A DNA stretch of 8,142 bases from JBDGRJ01 sp042218115 (GTDB taxonomy: Bacteria; Patescibacteriota; Patescibacteriia; Magasanikbacterales; UBA922): positions 1-8,142 of the forward strand of contig JBDGRJ010000032.1 of NCBI GenBank assembly GCA_042218115.1, read 5' to 3'. A program made the translations under genes and the position numbers. The notes beneath the pieces were generated by a model. It saw nothing but the letters and a program-made list of their open reading frames with translations, did no database searches and was not told the origin of the DNA. Positions 1-7,660 of this stretch are shown piece by piece. Position 1 is the stretch's first letter. Each line of letters begins with the position of its first letter.

Positions 1-3000
1 ACCGTATCCACTCCCGACAGCCCAAACTCTTGTATCGGCCCGTCCGATAATCCGGACAGATACAAAGGCTGTAGAGCCTATGACGGCACTACTGCCGGCA
101 ATGTATCTACAGTATTTGATGATGGTTTTGAACCGACCGGAGGAAATCAGCAAGCTTTGAATCAGGCCAGATCCAGCTGGGACTCAAATGGTTCCGCTAA
201 TCTGAGCGTAACTGCAGCAGCTCTACAGACTCAGCTGCACTCACTAAAGGCTACCTTTGGATCAAATGGTGTCGCGTACAGAGAGATACCGGCAAATAGA
301 CTGACGGAGACTACTGAGCAGATGAACAAAAAGATTATCTATGAGCTGACCTTCTGGGCCCGCGGTGACAGTCAAGCATTGAATATTACTCTAGAGCAAC
401 AGGGTGCAAACAGTAGTGTAGGTAACTTTACAGCTAACCCGGTCTCTATCTCGGGTGCTTGGAGAAGATATAAAGTAGGGCCCGCTACCTTTAAAGGTGA
501 TCCCGAGGCTACTACTACCTTAGAGTTTAGTATTAGCTCGGGAAATAACAAGGAGCTGTTCTTGGACAATGTAGAGCTTACTGAGCGTGAAGGTGCTGAG
601 TATGTGATAAAAGACTCCTGGAAGCGCACAGTAAATGTCCAAGGCGAGCAAGTACAAGCTGATGTGCCACTTACTTGTGATGGCGACCCCAAGGACAATA
701 CACCCGGAGCAGCTCTAGGCTGTAGCCTGTATGAAGACAGCTTCGGCAATAGAAGAGCTGCAGTAGAGTTCGAGCGGCTGTGTCGCCCGAATGCGGTGGG
801 TTGTAGACCGGTATTTGAGACTCATAACTCTGACTCGGCCCAAGAGCAGTGGTTCAAAGTAAAAGCAAGCACTTCCACTAAAGGTGCAGAAGCTACTGTT
901 TCAGCTACAATAAGAACAGCCCCGAACCAAACTACAAGTACAGTACTAGGATCTTGTCAGACCAGACCGGAAGAGACATCTTGTTTTGTCGATGAAATTA
1001 CGATACCGAACAATATTACTAACAGCAGCCGCACCAGCTTAGAGAATAATAATCTAGTCAGCTCAACCATGGTGGTCCCATCTGATGCCAGCTCCAGCTC
1101 ACCGATCTATCTCACTGACCAGCAAAAGTTCCGCTGTAATAGCTCAGCAGAAGGTTGCTCCAAGGTGGCTAAACAAAAGCAATCGCTACCATCAAATACT
1201 TTCAGCTCCTACAAATTCGAATCTGAGCAGTTCTTACTGAATGACCCCGATGACTATGTCTCCGATAGAGAAGGAGAGGGCACGCTATGCAGGGATAACC
1301 TAGTCGGATGTCAGAGATTTAACACCCAAGATGAGACCGTGTTCTTCAAAGATCCGGAGATAGCTGGCTCCAGACTCTGCAACTACAAGGAGGGTGTGAA
1401 TCCGACGATAAACGGCCAGCACAGAAACGCACCTAGACAAGGCAGCAACGGCTGGTTCAAAGACGGTGTCGGTGTATGTAAATACGAAAATAAACCAAGG
1501 CCTGCCGGAGCACCCCAAGGTAAAGAGTGTAATATAAACAGTGACTGTACTGTCGGCTCTACTACCGGCACCTGTAAGTTCAAGGGTACTGTACCTTGCT
1601 ACTCTAATGCACAGACGGCTAGTGGAGACTTCAAACTGTGGTCCAATAAATCACAGGCGTATGATGGTTATGTAGGTTCTTGTCCGGCTAGTGAGAATCA
1701 GTGTACACAGCTGGTAGATAGATCGGACACCTCTCCTGAGCATCCAGACGGTAAGCCGTATTACCGCATCTTTGACAATAAGATTGAGCAAGCAGCCTCA
1801 GAATGTTCAAAGGTAAGCAAAAAAGAAGGATGTGTACTATTTGATGATACTACCAACCCGGATCAAAAATACAACACCAAAGAGACCTACGAGAAAAGCA
1901 GAGACCCGGACCAGGGCGGCTCCAGATACTCACAAGTCGAGCCGGTGACAGGACCGTCCACTGACCCCGAGGTCAATGCTGATATGATTCTGCAGGTGAA
2001 CCAAAACAGGCAGTGTAGTGAGTGGTGGGCTCCCAGTAGTCAAAAGCTAGTGTATCAAAACGGAAAACCACAGTTGATAACTACTGATCTTCAAGTATGT
2101 AGAGGAACAGACGAAAGTGGCCGGTGCACAAAACCAGTTAATGTTAGTGGGTTTGGTTATTGTGAAACTGACCCTTCTAAATCTTGTAGCCGGAATAATC
2201 AGTGTAAGGAAGACTGCATAAGAAGACCTCAAGCACTGACAGAAAAAGCATATGTTAAGAGAGATACCAGCTTTGCTGGCTGGGACTACTCTGGTTATTC
2301 AATTTTAAATATGTACCAGATAGATAATTTTGTTAGATTAACATTTGATGATTACTTAAAGAATAACCAGAAAAAATTCTTAGTTTATAAAGTACCTGAT
2401 TCTTTCTTTAGGGGTAATCCTAACACCAATCCTGGCTCTAGTGCTGAATCTTCTCACGGACGTTTCTTCTCTAATGGTTGTCAAGTAATTGAGGAAGACA
2501 ATCCCGGCGGACCGCCTACTCCACAAAATCCTGATGACGATGAGCTTGAGAATAAAGACAACTGGGCTAAGTGCGGTCCGGGCCCCTCTAAGGGTAGGTG
2601 TTATGAGGGAATGTGTATAAAGCCGATAAAGAAAAATACAGCCAGTATGTCTTTTCAGCAAGACTTTACTTCAACTACTTTTGCCCAAGAGGCGAAAAGA
2701 ACAAGTACATCTTCTGCGTTTAGAAAGTTTGTAGTTTCTGCTATAACCCCGGCTCAATGTAAAATTTATCCGGAGGAGGATGCCCCTTACCCTCATAGCG
2801 TTCTTCAAGGGGGAACAAAAGAGCTTCAAAACAACCAGAGGTCTTTTCAAAATAACTTTAATAGTAGAGTAGACAAGAGATATGAATTTATTCGCAGAAA
2901 GGCTGATTTCTCAAGAGCCAATATTTGTCAAAATGGAAATTGTGCATGTTCCTACAAGAAGGTAAGTTACGGAAGTACTATTGAGGATTACTGGAATTTT

Positions 3001-6000
3001 AGCACCCCTATTAATAAAGATGTTGGCATTTGTAGCGCAGGCAGTAGTAAAGGAGAGTATTGTAAACAAGACAGTGATTGCGGTTCGGCGGGAAACTGTG
3101 AAAAACCAGATAGGATTGAGCAACATTCAGGTAGTTTTGGTTATTGTTTAGAGAAAGACGGCTCTCTATTGGTTAATGGAGGGGCAAAAGAAATGTGTTT
3201 AAGTTGGCTACCGATAGAAACCTCTGCTACCACTTTTGACATATATAACAACGATCCTAGATCCGGGTATTATCCACTTGTGGATTCAAATCAAGGAGCT
3301 GGCAAGGTATATTGTTTGGATTCAGAAAATTATGGAGGTGGACAAGACTTAGATGCTTACGGCAAGAGACAGGTTAATCAGGATAAGTATCCGGCAGAGG
3401 ATATCAGTGATATCGGTGATATCATTGTAAATCCATATATGTATGATAACCAACAATATAACTGGAGCAACTTCCAAAGAAGCTTTGGCGGGAACTTTTT
3501 TAAGGAGCAGGATTTACATTTCAATAACAATTCCAATGACCCTAGAAAGAAGTGTTATGACGAGAATAAAACGATTAAATATGATTATCCCAATAAAACT
3601 CGATATTGGTATCAAGATTGGTGGAAAACAAATAAACACTTCGACACCCCCATGAAGAATTTCTCTGGTTTTATTTGTGCCAGCAGAGATCAAGATCCTA
3701 TTGTTCAGGGATTGCCTTCTCCAAGACAATATGCTTTGGATATGATGAGGCTTTGGGGATATAGTAACTTGACTTCTGATAGCGGTGGTATTGCTAATTC
3801 GAGATTATTAAGAATGTCTTTAGGGTCACAAGGCCATAATTATACTAGTCATAATTTTGCTTGGGGCTTAAAAGGAAAAGGAAAAAATATAAAAACTCTT
3901 TTTTCATTTGACCCTGCTGAAGGAAGAGGAACAGATGAGACTGGAGTTTTGATGCACCCCCCCAGGTTTTCTCCAAATGATAATATGCTCATGGATGTTG
4001 GGGGTAAATCTCCCTTGTATAATTATTCCAATGATACAACCAATTATATTAATACTAAATTATTAGCTCCCAATTCTACAGACAGTAATGAGCTTGATTT
4101 ATATACTTCTGAGATAGAAGAAAACATAACTGAGTCTCAAATTAACTCAGCTTATTTCGTTCCTCTGAGGTATCCAGCTGGGCAAGAGGGTCATGTGCCT
4201 GCATTATTAAGTGAGAGTTTTAATATTCCGATCTCAGATCTTAAATGTTGGGCTGATGATAATTGCTCTAAGGGGGGTAATTCACAATACGTTCCAAGCA
4301 AGGATTTCGCAGAGAGGAATATTGAAACTGCATCTCAGTCAGGTGGCAGAAATAGAGAGTTTGAAAACAACACAGAGACTAAGCAAAACTTCGTTCGTTC
4401 TTATATACTCTCTCGTGATAAAGGGGGAGGGGGTTGCGGAGGAATAAATTCTTATTGCAAGTATAATTATCAAGGCAGTTTTGGTAAATATAATAGAAAA
4501 AACACCCACCAAAAGGACAGGATTCATACTAGATATCTTACTGTCATGTTTGAAACGGACAGAACAAAAAGCCTTACTGGAAACTTATTTCCTCCACAGA
4601 AGAAACCCGGTCTTCTACCGGGCAAGGACCCTTTTCAGGTTAATCGTACTATATTTGACGCTTATGATGGTTTGACCGTTATAGCAATGGACTTTAATAA
4701 GGAGGGTGATTTCTTAGGTTATGTTTACAGGTCTATAAGCCCTGATCCTGATAGTCAAAATTTGGACCATGGAATTCAGTATGCCACCTTTGCTACCCTT
4801 AAAGACCAATGCACTGATTTTGCTCAGGTTTACGAGGAAGAGAATCTAGGAACCGAAAAACCGACTAATAAAGCTTGGACAGATTTAGTTTGGGATAAGG
4901 CAAATTCTAATTTAAATGATACTCATATTTCAAGCCAGCTTAAGCAGCCTGTTACTGGCACTTCTAAGTTTAACAACAATACCGTTTGGTCTCCTTTTGG
5001 TACTACGCTACTATCTGAGGTAACACTAGACAATGCAAAGCACTACTTCGATCAGCCTACTAAGGGAGTGCCTTTGAGATGTGATAACAGTTCTATTTCT
5101 ATTAGTTCTCAAAAGTATTGTAGTAACTTAGAAAATGCAGGTTATGACGATGGTTTAGTTTCAGCTTTGAGCAATATCAATCAGAATGCTAATTTGCAAA
5201 ATCCTTATGATGATATATTAATGAACTTATTTGCAAAAGCTTTTGACGTCAAAGAATATGACTCTGGTAATTTAAGAAAATCAAATTACTTGCAAAGTTC
5301 TCCTAAATCAAAAGATGTTTCAGGTCAGCGTGCACTTGATAATCTAAAACCACCTAGAATATTTTCTGTAAACCCTAAATCTGGCTGTGGCACACGTAAC
5401 TCTGCTGAAGATTGTTTAGCTGCAGATAAAAATAATATAACTGTTAACGGTCAGACCGGTTTTGCTAAGGATTATGACTCTATTCTTTCAGGTGGTGATC
5501 CCAGAAGAGAATTTACAGGGGTCGAAGGAGACTGGAAGGGCTTGGTTGGAGTTGGTAATCTAACTGTAAATGCAAAATTCTTTGCCTTTGCCGATAAAAA
5601 TAGGATGCCTATCAGAAGAGTAGTTGTGAACTGGGGAGATCAATCAAGTGCAAGAGTCATGTCCAATGCAGATTGGGGTTACTACAAAAACAGAAAACCA
5701 TTTTGTGGAGACAGCAGTGGTTCAGGCGTGTCTGAATGCTACAATGCCTCTAATGTACAGCAAATAAATCAGATTAGTAAGGAATTAAATCAAATTGAAG
5801 AAAAAATAAATACTACCACTGATGCGATAGAAAGAGCCCAACAGAGATATGAGGAGGTTAAAAATAAGCACTATGGTAAATGTTACATAGCAGCTAGAGG
5901 CAATAGGACCAGGTCAGGTTATTATGTATTTAGTTCAGGCTGGAAAAAGTCCGATAAGTATATCACCCCCCCATTTGGAGGAAGCTGTTCCATAGATTCT

Positions 6001-6894
6001 GAATGTGCAGGGAATAATAACCTTAACAGCGAGTATTGTGTTAATGAAAAAAATTCATCCATGTCTAAAAAACAAAAAGGAGGGGGCACAAATTTTGAAA
6101 GCCATACTGATAATAATAATGGGAAAGAGGTAAAATATAAAGATTTAAACTCAAATAGAGAACAAGGACCTGGTCCCCGCTTAGCTTCATTCACTGAGGA
6201 CCCACTTCTTCATATAAAACACCACAAAGAATGGCTGAAAGACAAAAAGGATCAGCTGATACAAAAAAGAAAACAAAAAAGAAATCAACTTCAACGAGTA
6301 TTAAATAGAAATGGGCTTACATGTTCAAGAGATAGTCAGTGTAATATAGTAGACTCTAATATGTATTGTGATGACGGAGTTCAGTCCAAAAGATTCAATG
6401 AACCTGTAACCAGCACTGCTGGAACTCCAGACTTCTTCTCCAATGCTAGCCGTGCCTGTACGGAAGGATTCTTCCAGTACAGACATCAATATACCTGCAC
6501 AGCAAGTGACCTCTCTGACTCCGAGATTGCTACTACTGTAGAGAAAGCCACGGAGATCCCTTCTGACCTAAGCCCACAGCAACGACAATGGGCAGGTAAC
6601 AGCAATAATGATTATTACGATGGACTAAGAGATAGACTTATAGACAGAGGTCTAAGTTTGCAGGATGAAGTCTGCGTATACCGCCCCAAGGTACAGGTAC
6701 TGGATAACTGGGGTTGGTGTAATGGTAGTTGTCCTAATCATATTGGAAAGGACGGCCAAGGCAACAGAACAAAAGTCACACATCCAAATAATGAAGGTTG
6801 TTACACTGGTGGTGTTACAACAAATCAGTGTGATGAAGATCCGAGAGCTTGGACTAAATTTAAAGGTAAGATAATAGTAGTACCGAGACAATAA
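1..6894 (+). CDS. Giant cysteine-patterned secreted/surface protein, 5'-truncated by the window
   Basis: The frame is open from base 1 to the TAA at 6892-6894, giving 2,297 residues with no visible start, so the N-terminus and any signal peptide lie upstream. Residues below count from base 1. Visible parts: a carbohydrate-binding-like beta-sandwich (about 38-194), paired-Cys C-x6-C repeats (261-568), five C-x5-C modules (510-2123), a long Asn/Ser/Tyr/Gly-rich middle, a TIG/PKD-like region (about 1783-1905), coiled coils (about 1920-1957 and 2071-2103) and a Trp/Cys tail. There is no transmembrane segment, LPXTG or other anchor at the C-terminus (ends VVPRQ). The many paired cysteines suggest export and disulfide bonding, probably at the cell surface. 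The motifs match large hypothetical proteins I recall from Patescibacteria; no enzymatic residues are recognisable. The function is unknown; adhesion or glycan binding is inference. Base composition shifts sharply inside the gene. The coding call is very secure, the role is not. Confidence 0.93.
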   Translation, partial: TVSTPDSPNSCIGPSDNPDRYKGCRAYDGTTAGNVSTVFDDGFEPTGGNQQALNQARSSWDSNGSANLSVTAAALQTQLHSLKATFGSNGVAYREIPANRLTETTEQMNKKIIYELTFWARGDSQALNITLEQQGANSSVGNFTANPVSISGAWRRYKVGPATFKGDPEATTTLEFSISSGNNKELFLDNVELTEREGAEYVIKDSWKRTVNVQGEQVQADVPLTCDGDPKDNTPGAALGCSLYEDSFGNRRAAVEFERLCRPNAVGCRPVFETHNSDSAQEQWFKVKASTSTKGAEATVSATIRTAPNQTTSTVLGSCQTRPEETSCFVDEITIPNNITNSSRTSLENNNLVSSTMVVPSDASSSSPIYLTDQQKFRCNSSAEGCSKVAKQKQSLPSNTFSSYKFESEQFLLNDPDDYVSDREGEGTLCRDNLVGCQRFNTQDETVFFKDPEIAGSRLCNYKEGVNPTINGQHRNAPRQGSNGWFKDGVGVCKYENKPRPAGAPQGKECNINSDCTVGSTTGTCKFKGTVPCYSNAQTASGDFKLWSNKSQAYDGYVGSCPASENQCTQLVDRSDTSPEHPDGKPYYRIFDNKIEQAASECSKVSKKEGCVLFDDTTNPDQKYNTKETYEKSRDPDQGGSRYSQVEPVTGPSTDPEVNADMILQVNQNRQCSEWWAPSSQKLVYQNGKPQLITTDLQVCRGTDESGRCTKPVNVSGFGYCETDPSKSCSRNNQCKEDCIRRPQALTEKAYVKRDTSFAGWDYSGYSILNMYQIDNFVRLTFDDYLKNNQKKFLVYKVPDSFFRGNPNTNPGSSAESSHGRFFSNGCQVIEEDNPGGPPTPQNPDDDELENKDNWAKCGPGPSKGRCYEGMCIKPIKKNTASMSFQQDFTSTTFAQEAKRTSTSSAFRKFVVSAITPAQCKIYPEEDAPYPHSVLQGGTKELQNNQRSFQNNFNSRVDKRYEFIRRKADFSRANICQNGNCACSYKKVSYGSTIEDYWNFSTPINKDVGICSAGSSKGEYCKQDSDCGSAGNCEKPDRIEQHSGSFGYCLEKDGSLLVNGGAKEMCLSWLPIETSATTFDIYNNDPRSGYYPLVDSNQGAGKVYCLDSENYGGGQDLDAYGKRQVNQDKYPAEDISDIGDIIVNPYMYDNQQYNWSNFQRSFGGNFFKEQDLHFNNNSNDPRKKCYDENKTIKYDYPNKTRYWYQDWWKTNKHFDTPMKNFSGFICASRDQDPIVQGLPSPRQYALDMMRLWGYSNLTSDSGGIANSRLLRMSLGSQGHNYTSHNFAWGLKGKGKNIKTLFSFDPAEGRGTDETGVLMHPPRFSPNDNMLMDVGGKSPLYNYSNDTTNYINTKLLAPNSTDSNELDLYTSEIEENITESQINSAYFVPLRYPAGQEGHVPALLSESFNIPISDLKCWADDNCSKGGNSQYVPSKDFAERNIETASQSGGRNREFENNTETKQNFVRSYILSRDKGGGGCGGINSYCKYNYQGSFGKYNRKNTHQKDRIHTRYLTVMFETDRTKSLTGNLFPPQKKPGLLPGKDPFQVNRTIFDAYDGLTVIAMDFNKEGDFLGYVYRSISPDPDSQNLDHGIQYATFATLKDQCTDFAQVYEEENLGTEKPTNKAWTDLVWDKANSNLNDTHISSQLKQPVTGTSKFNNNTVWSPFGTTLLSEVTLDNAKHYFDQPTKGVPLRCDNSSISISSQKYCSNLENAGYDDGLVSALSNINQNANLQNPYDDILMNLFAKAFDVKEYDSGNLRKSNYLQSSPKSKDVSGQRALDNLKPPRIFSVNPKSGCGTRNSAEDCLAADKNNITVNGQTGFAKDYDSILSGGDPRREFTGVEGDWKGLVGVGNLTVNAKFFAFADKNRMPIRRVVVNWGDQSSARVMSNADWGYYKNRKPFCGDSSGSGVSECYNASNVQQINQISKELNQIEEKINTTTDAIERAQQRYEEVKNKHYGKCYIAARGNRTRSGYYVFSSGWKKSDKYITPPFGGSCSIDSECAGNNNLNSEYCVNEKNSSMSKKQKGGGTNFESHTDNNNGKEVKYKDLNSNREQGPGPRLASFTEDPLLHIKHHKEWLKDKKDQLIQKRKQKRNQLQRVLNRNGLTCSRDSQCNIVDSNMYCDDGVQSKRFNEPVTSTAGTPDFFSNASRACTEGFFQYRHQYTCTASDLSDSEIATTVEKATEIPSDLSPQQRQWAGNSNNDYYDGLRDRLIDRGLSLQDEVCVYRPKVQVLDNWGWCNGSCPNHIGKDGQGNRTKVTHPNNEGCYTGGVTTNQCDEDPRAWTKFKGKIIVVPRQ
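31..1833 (+). repeat. Paired-cysteine repeats (C-x6-C and longer variants) in the N-terminal part
   Basis: Cys pairs recur, usually ending in Gly-Cys and followed by an aromatic or aliphatic residue. Pairs by residue: C11/C24 (GCRAYD), C226/C241 (GCSLYED), C261/C268 (CRPNAVGC), C379/C386 (CNSSAEGC), C430/C437 (CRDNLVGC), C561/C568 (CPASENQC) and C602/C611 (CSKVSKKEGC). Four of the seven have exactly six residues between the cysteines. The pattern suggests small disulfide loops separating beta-rich segments. The interval covers first to last pair; the repeats are separated by other sequence. Confidence 0.7.
112..582 (+). other. Carbohydrate-binding-module-like (galactose-binding fold) domain in the giant protein
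   Basis: Residues about 38-194 open with VFDDGFEP and close with FLDNVELTE. Between them are alternating hydrophobic strands, including YELTFWARG, LNITLEQQG and AWRRYKVGP. An opening 'F-D-x-G-F-E', a central 'Y-x-x-x-F-W-A-R' strand and a closing 'F-x-D-N-V-x-L' strand are typical of CBM4/9-like jelly-roll domains. That family binds glycans, so cell-wall or host-polysaccharide contact is a reasonable inference. No ligand-binding residues can be assigned from sequence alone. Confidence 0.65.
3400..3426 (+). repeat. Three tandem 9-bp units, each starting GATATC
   Basis: GATATCAGT, GATATCGGT and GATATCATT follow each other in frame and encode Asp-Ile-Ser, Asp-Ile-Gly, Asp-Ile-Ile. It is a short in-frame microrepeat in the AT-rich middle and can change copy number without a frameshift. 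Confidence 0.7.
5341..5715 (+). other. TIG-like strand followed by PKD-like segment with ADKNRMPIRR/VNWGD motif
   Basis: Residues 1784-1795 (PPRIFSVNPKSG) have the 'P-x-I-x-x-V-x-P-x-S-G' opening seen in IPT/TIG immunoglobulin-like domains. Residues about 1852-1905 contain a hydrophobic strand (LTVNAKFFAFAD), the motif ADKNRMPIRR (1864-1873), VVVNWGD (1874-1880) and YKNRKPFCG. PKD domains carry a comparable 'W-x-x-G-D-G' or 'W-G-D-G' turn; here the last Gly is Gln (WGDQ). I remember very similar ADKNxMPIR...WGDG...YKNRKPFC strings in Patescibacteria giant proteins, which supports the taxonomic call. Confidence 0.55.
5758..5871 (+). other. Coiled coil 1 of the giant protein
   Basis: Residues about 1920-1957 are rich in Gln, Glu, Lys, Ile and Leu with heptad-like hydrophobics (I..I...L..I...I) and no Gly or Pro. 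The segment is inserted between the PKD-like part and the fourth C-x5-C module. Confidence 0.65.
6211..6309 (+). other. Coiled coil 2, strongly basic
   Basis: Residues about 2071-2103 are dominated by Lys, Arg, Gln and Leu (for example WLKDKKDQL, QKRKQKRNQLQRVL) with heptad spacing. It lies directly before the fifth C-x5-C module. With coiled coil 1 it could form an antiparallel hairpin that presents the intervening Cys module; that is inference. Confidence 0.6.
6661..6891 (+). other. C-terminal Trp/Cys tail of the giant protein
   Basis: Residues 2221-2297 contain VQVLDNWGWC (2231-2240), NGSC (C2244), GC (C2267), a last Cys at 2277, and the ending WTKFKGKIIVVPRQ. The 'V-x-V-x-D-N-W-G-W-C' block is the most recognisable motif of the whole protein and recurs, as I recall, near the end of large hypothetical CPR proteins. 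Composition is back to about 40-50% GC, like the N-terminal third. Confidence 0.6.
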
Positions 6895-6937
6895 AAAAAC
6901 ACCTTGCTAGCTAGGATCTTACGGGATGTTTTCTTTT
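6895..6937 (+). terminator. Weak candidate terminator of the giant gene
   Basis: Immediately after the TAA, AAAACACC (6896-6903) can pair with GG-(A)-TGTTTT (6924-6932) with one bulged A. The loop is long (about 20 bases) and is followed by CTTTT. The stem is mostly A-T, so this is only a plausible intrinsic terminator. No better hairpin with a T-run is visible before the lipoprotein gene. Confidence 0.3.
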
Positions 6938-6940
6938 CTC

Positions 6941-6974
6941 GCTTGTAAAGACTCAAAACCAAGTCCTTACAAGC
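6941..6974. repeat. 13-bp inverted repeat (hairpin) in the convergent intergenic gap
   Basis: GCTTGTAAAGACT (6941-6953) pairs with AGTCCTTACAAGC (6962-6974) around an 8-base loop. There is a single mismatch, read as a G-U wobble in leftward RNA and as A-C in rightward RNA, so the structure fits leftward transcripts better. No T-run follows on either strand, so it is not a textbook terminator. Both arms are copies of a motif that also occurs upstream of the lipoprotein gene at 7776-7789. Confidence 0.6.
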
Positions 6975-6993
6975 AAGTGCGTGTGGAGCCTGC
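6967..6993 (+). repeat. Left inverted repeat (IRL) flanking the lipoprotein cassette
   Basis: Three blocks in a row, TTACAAGCAAG, TGCGTGTGGAG and CCTGC, match blocks in the same order on the opposite strand at 7748-7786. Relative to that copy, this one lacks 7 bases (GAGGATA) between blocks one and two and 5 bases (AATAA) between blocks two and three. All 27 bases are matched, which is far beyond chance at this distance. Confidence 0.75.
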
Positions 6994-6999
6994 ACTTGC
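6973..6999 (-). terminator. Hairpin downstream of the lipoprotein stop, possible terminator
   Basis: GCAAGTGC (6973-6980) and GCACTTGC (6992-6999) form a perfect 8-bp stem with an 11-base loop, starting 23 bases past the lipoprotein stop on the leftward strand. The following leftward bases are only moderately T-rich (TTGT...TTGGTTTT), so termination is possible but not clear. It abuts hairpin 6941-6974 and overlaps the left inverted repeat. Confidence 0.4.
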
Positions 7000-7021
7000 C
7001 TTCGTTCCCCCCGACAAATTG

Positions 7022-7654
7022 TTACGGTTCGGAGCATTTACTAGGCTTGACACACGAGCCAACGCATGTCACCCATTCGGGGTCCCCCCCTCTGTATCGC
7101 TTCAACTTGGAACCACCGTCATACTTCCAAGCCAGTTTCCCCTCAGAGACGGGCCCGAAACCATGAGCATTTTTCATCACACACTTGTTGTCTTTTACAT
7201 TAACCACATACGTATTGTCATCTTCGTGAATACTGTTGGGGCAATTCCAGCTGTAGTGTTGCACCTCCTTCTCGTTATAGCAAGGCTTGTTGCACGGCTC
7301 GGGGTCTTCTTCCTCGAATGACTCGGGGTTGGGGCAGTTGCATATTTGCTCGGCCAGCTTTTCTTTTTTCATAGTATCGGCCGAAATCGGCATCGCATCC
7401 GACCCTTTGCAAGACCCGTTCCTCTTTTCACAAAGGGAGCAGGCTTTCTTGTACTTCTTGCTGACCCCGGAGTCGACTTCACTGTCTTTCGAGCTGGTGT
7501 CTTCACTGCTGTCAACTCCGACGTCCGTCAGGACGTCGGCATCAGCTTCGACGACGGTGTCGCCACCGCCGTTTTCGCCTCCGCTCGGACTGCCGCTGCA
7601 GGCGGCGAACAGAAAGGCGGAAATCGCGAAAAAAATGGTCTTTCGGACAAACAT
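7022..7654 (-). CDS. Cysteine-rich lipoprotein with acidic linker, unknown function
   Basis: A 210-residue protein starting at ATG 7654, chosen because CGGAGG (7661-7666) sits 6 bases upstream and the product begins with a clean lipoprotein signal: MFVRK, a hydrophobic core FFAISAFLF, then lipobox FAAC with Cys19. Export and lipidation by signal peptidase II are therefore expected. Residues 20-65 are a low-complexity Gly/Asp/Ser/Val linker (repeated D-V-G-V-D and D-A-D type runs). Residues 70-210 carry 12 cysteines (72, 75, 82, 105, 107, 121, 125, 138, 158, 197, 201, 207), an even number that suits six disulfides. I do not recognise the fold. The linker style resembles lipoproteins of Myxococcota/Bradymonadota, an impression from memory. 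GC is about 42-60% against 22% in the neighbouring intergenic DNA. It converges on the giant gene and is flanked by inverted repeats, so acquisition by transfer is likely but unproven. Confidence 0.88.
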   Translation of the reverse strand: MFVRKTIFFAISAFLFAACSGSPSGGENGGGDTVVEADADVLTDVGVDSSEDTSSKDSEVDSGVSKKYKKACSLCEKRNGSCKGSDAMPISADTMKKEKLAEQICNCPNPESFEEEDPEPCNKPCYNEKEVQHYSWNCPNSIHEDDNTYVVNVKDNKCVMKNAHGFGPVSEGKLAWKYDGGSKLKRYRGGDPEWVTCVGSCVKPSKCSEP

Positions 7655-7660
7655 GACAAA

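Larger units (their letters stand above)
1465..6369 (+). repeat. Five dispersed C-x4-[DEQ]-C modules
   Basis: Five short modules share C-x4-[DEQ]-C followed by a third Cys 4-11 residues later: CNINSDC (510-516, then C525), CSRNNQC (729-735, C739), CKQDSDC (1021-1027, C1033), CSIDSEC (1996-2002, C2013) and CSRDSQC (2108-2114, C2123). The first three are preceded 8-17 residues upstream by a Gly-x-Cys element (GVGVC493, GFGYC721, DVGIC1011). A further SFGYC occurs at 1045-1049. Spacing and the acidic/amide residue before the second Cys are conserved while the surrounding sequence is not, so this looks like a true structural module, probably disulfide-bonded. The modules span both the GC-rich and AT-rich parts of the gene. 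Confidence 0.75.
2050..6370 (+). other. AT-rich middle segment of the giant gene (compositional mosaic)
   Basis: Hand counts of GC per 60 bases: 30 at 1261-1320, 30 at 1501-1560, 30 at 1981-2040; then 21 at 2041-2100, 16 at 2281-2340, 14 at 4021-4080, 17 at 5221-5280, 18 at 6301-6360; then 25 at 6361-6420, 31 at 6421-6480 and 32 at 6661-6720. Codon choice shifts with it: C- or G-ending codons such as CCG, ACC and GGC on the flanks give way to T- and A-ending codons in the middle. The reading frame is continuous over both boundaries. Boundaries are approximate (left somewhere in 2040-2280, right near 6370). Confidence 0.75.

Noticed and set aside
4423..4442. G-quadruplex-like run (GGGGG, GGGGG, GG, GG)
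   Set aside because: It allows only a two-layer structure and is explained by coding for a Gly-rich GGGGCGG stretch.
1..6894. Alternative genetic code with TGA read as glycine
   Set aside because: No in-frame TGA in about 2,300 codons, and Gly is encoded throughout by GGN.
3957..7090. Seven-C tracts at 3957-3963, 5966-5972 and 7084-7090 as slippery phase-variation tracts
   Set aside because: All three lie in intact frames and seven-base tracts are short for phase variation; they matter only as places to check for sequencing errors.
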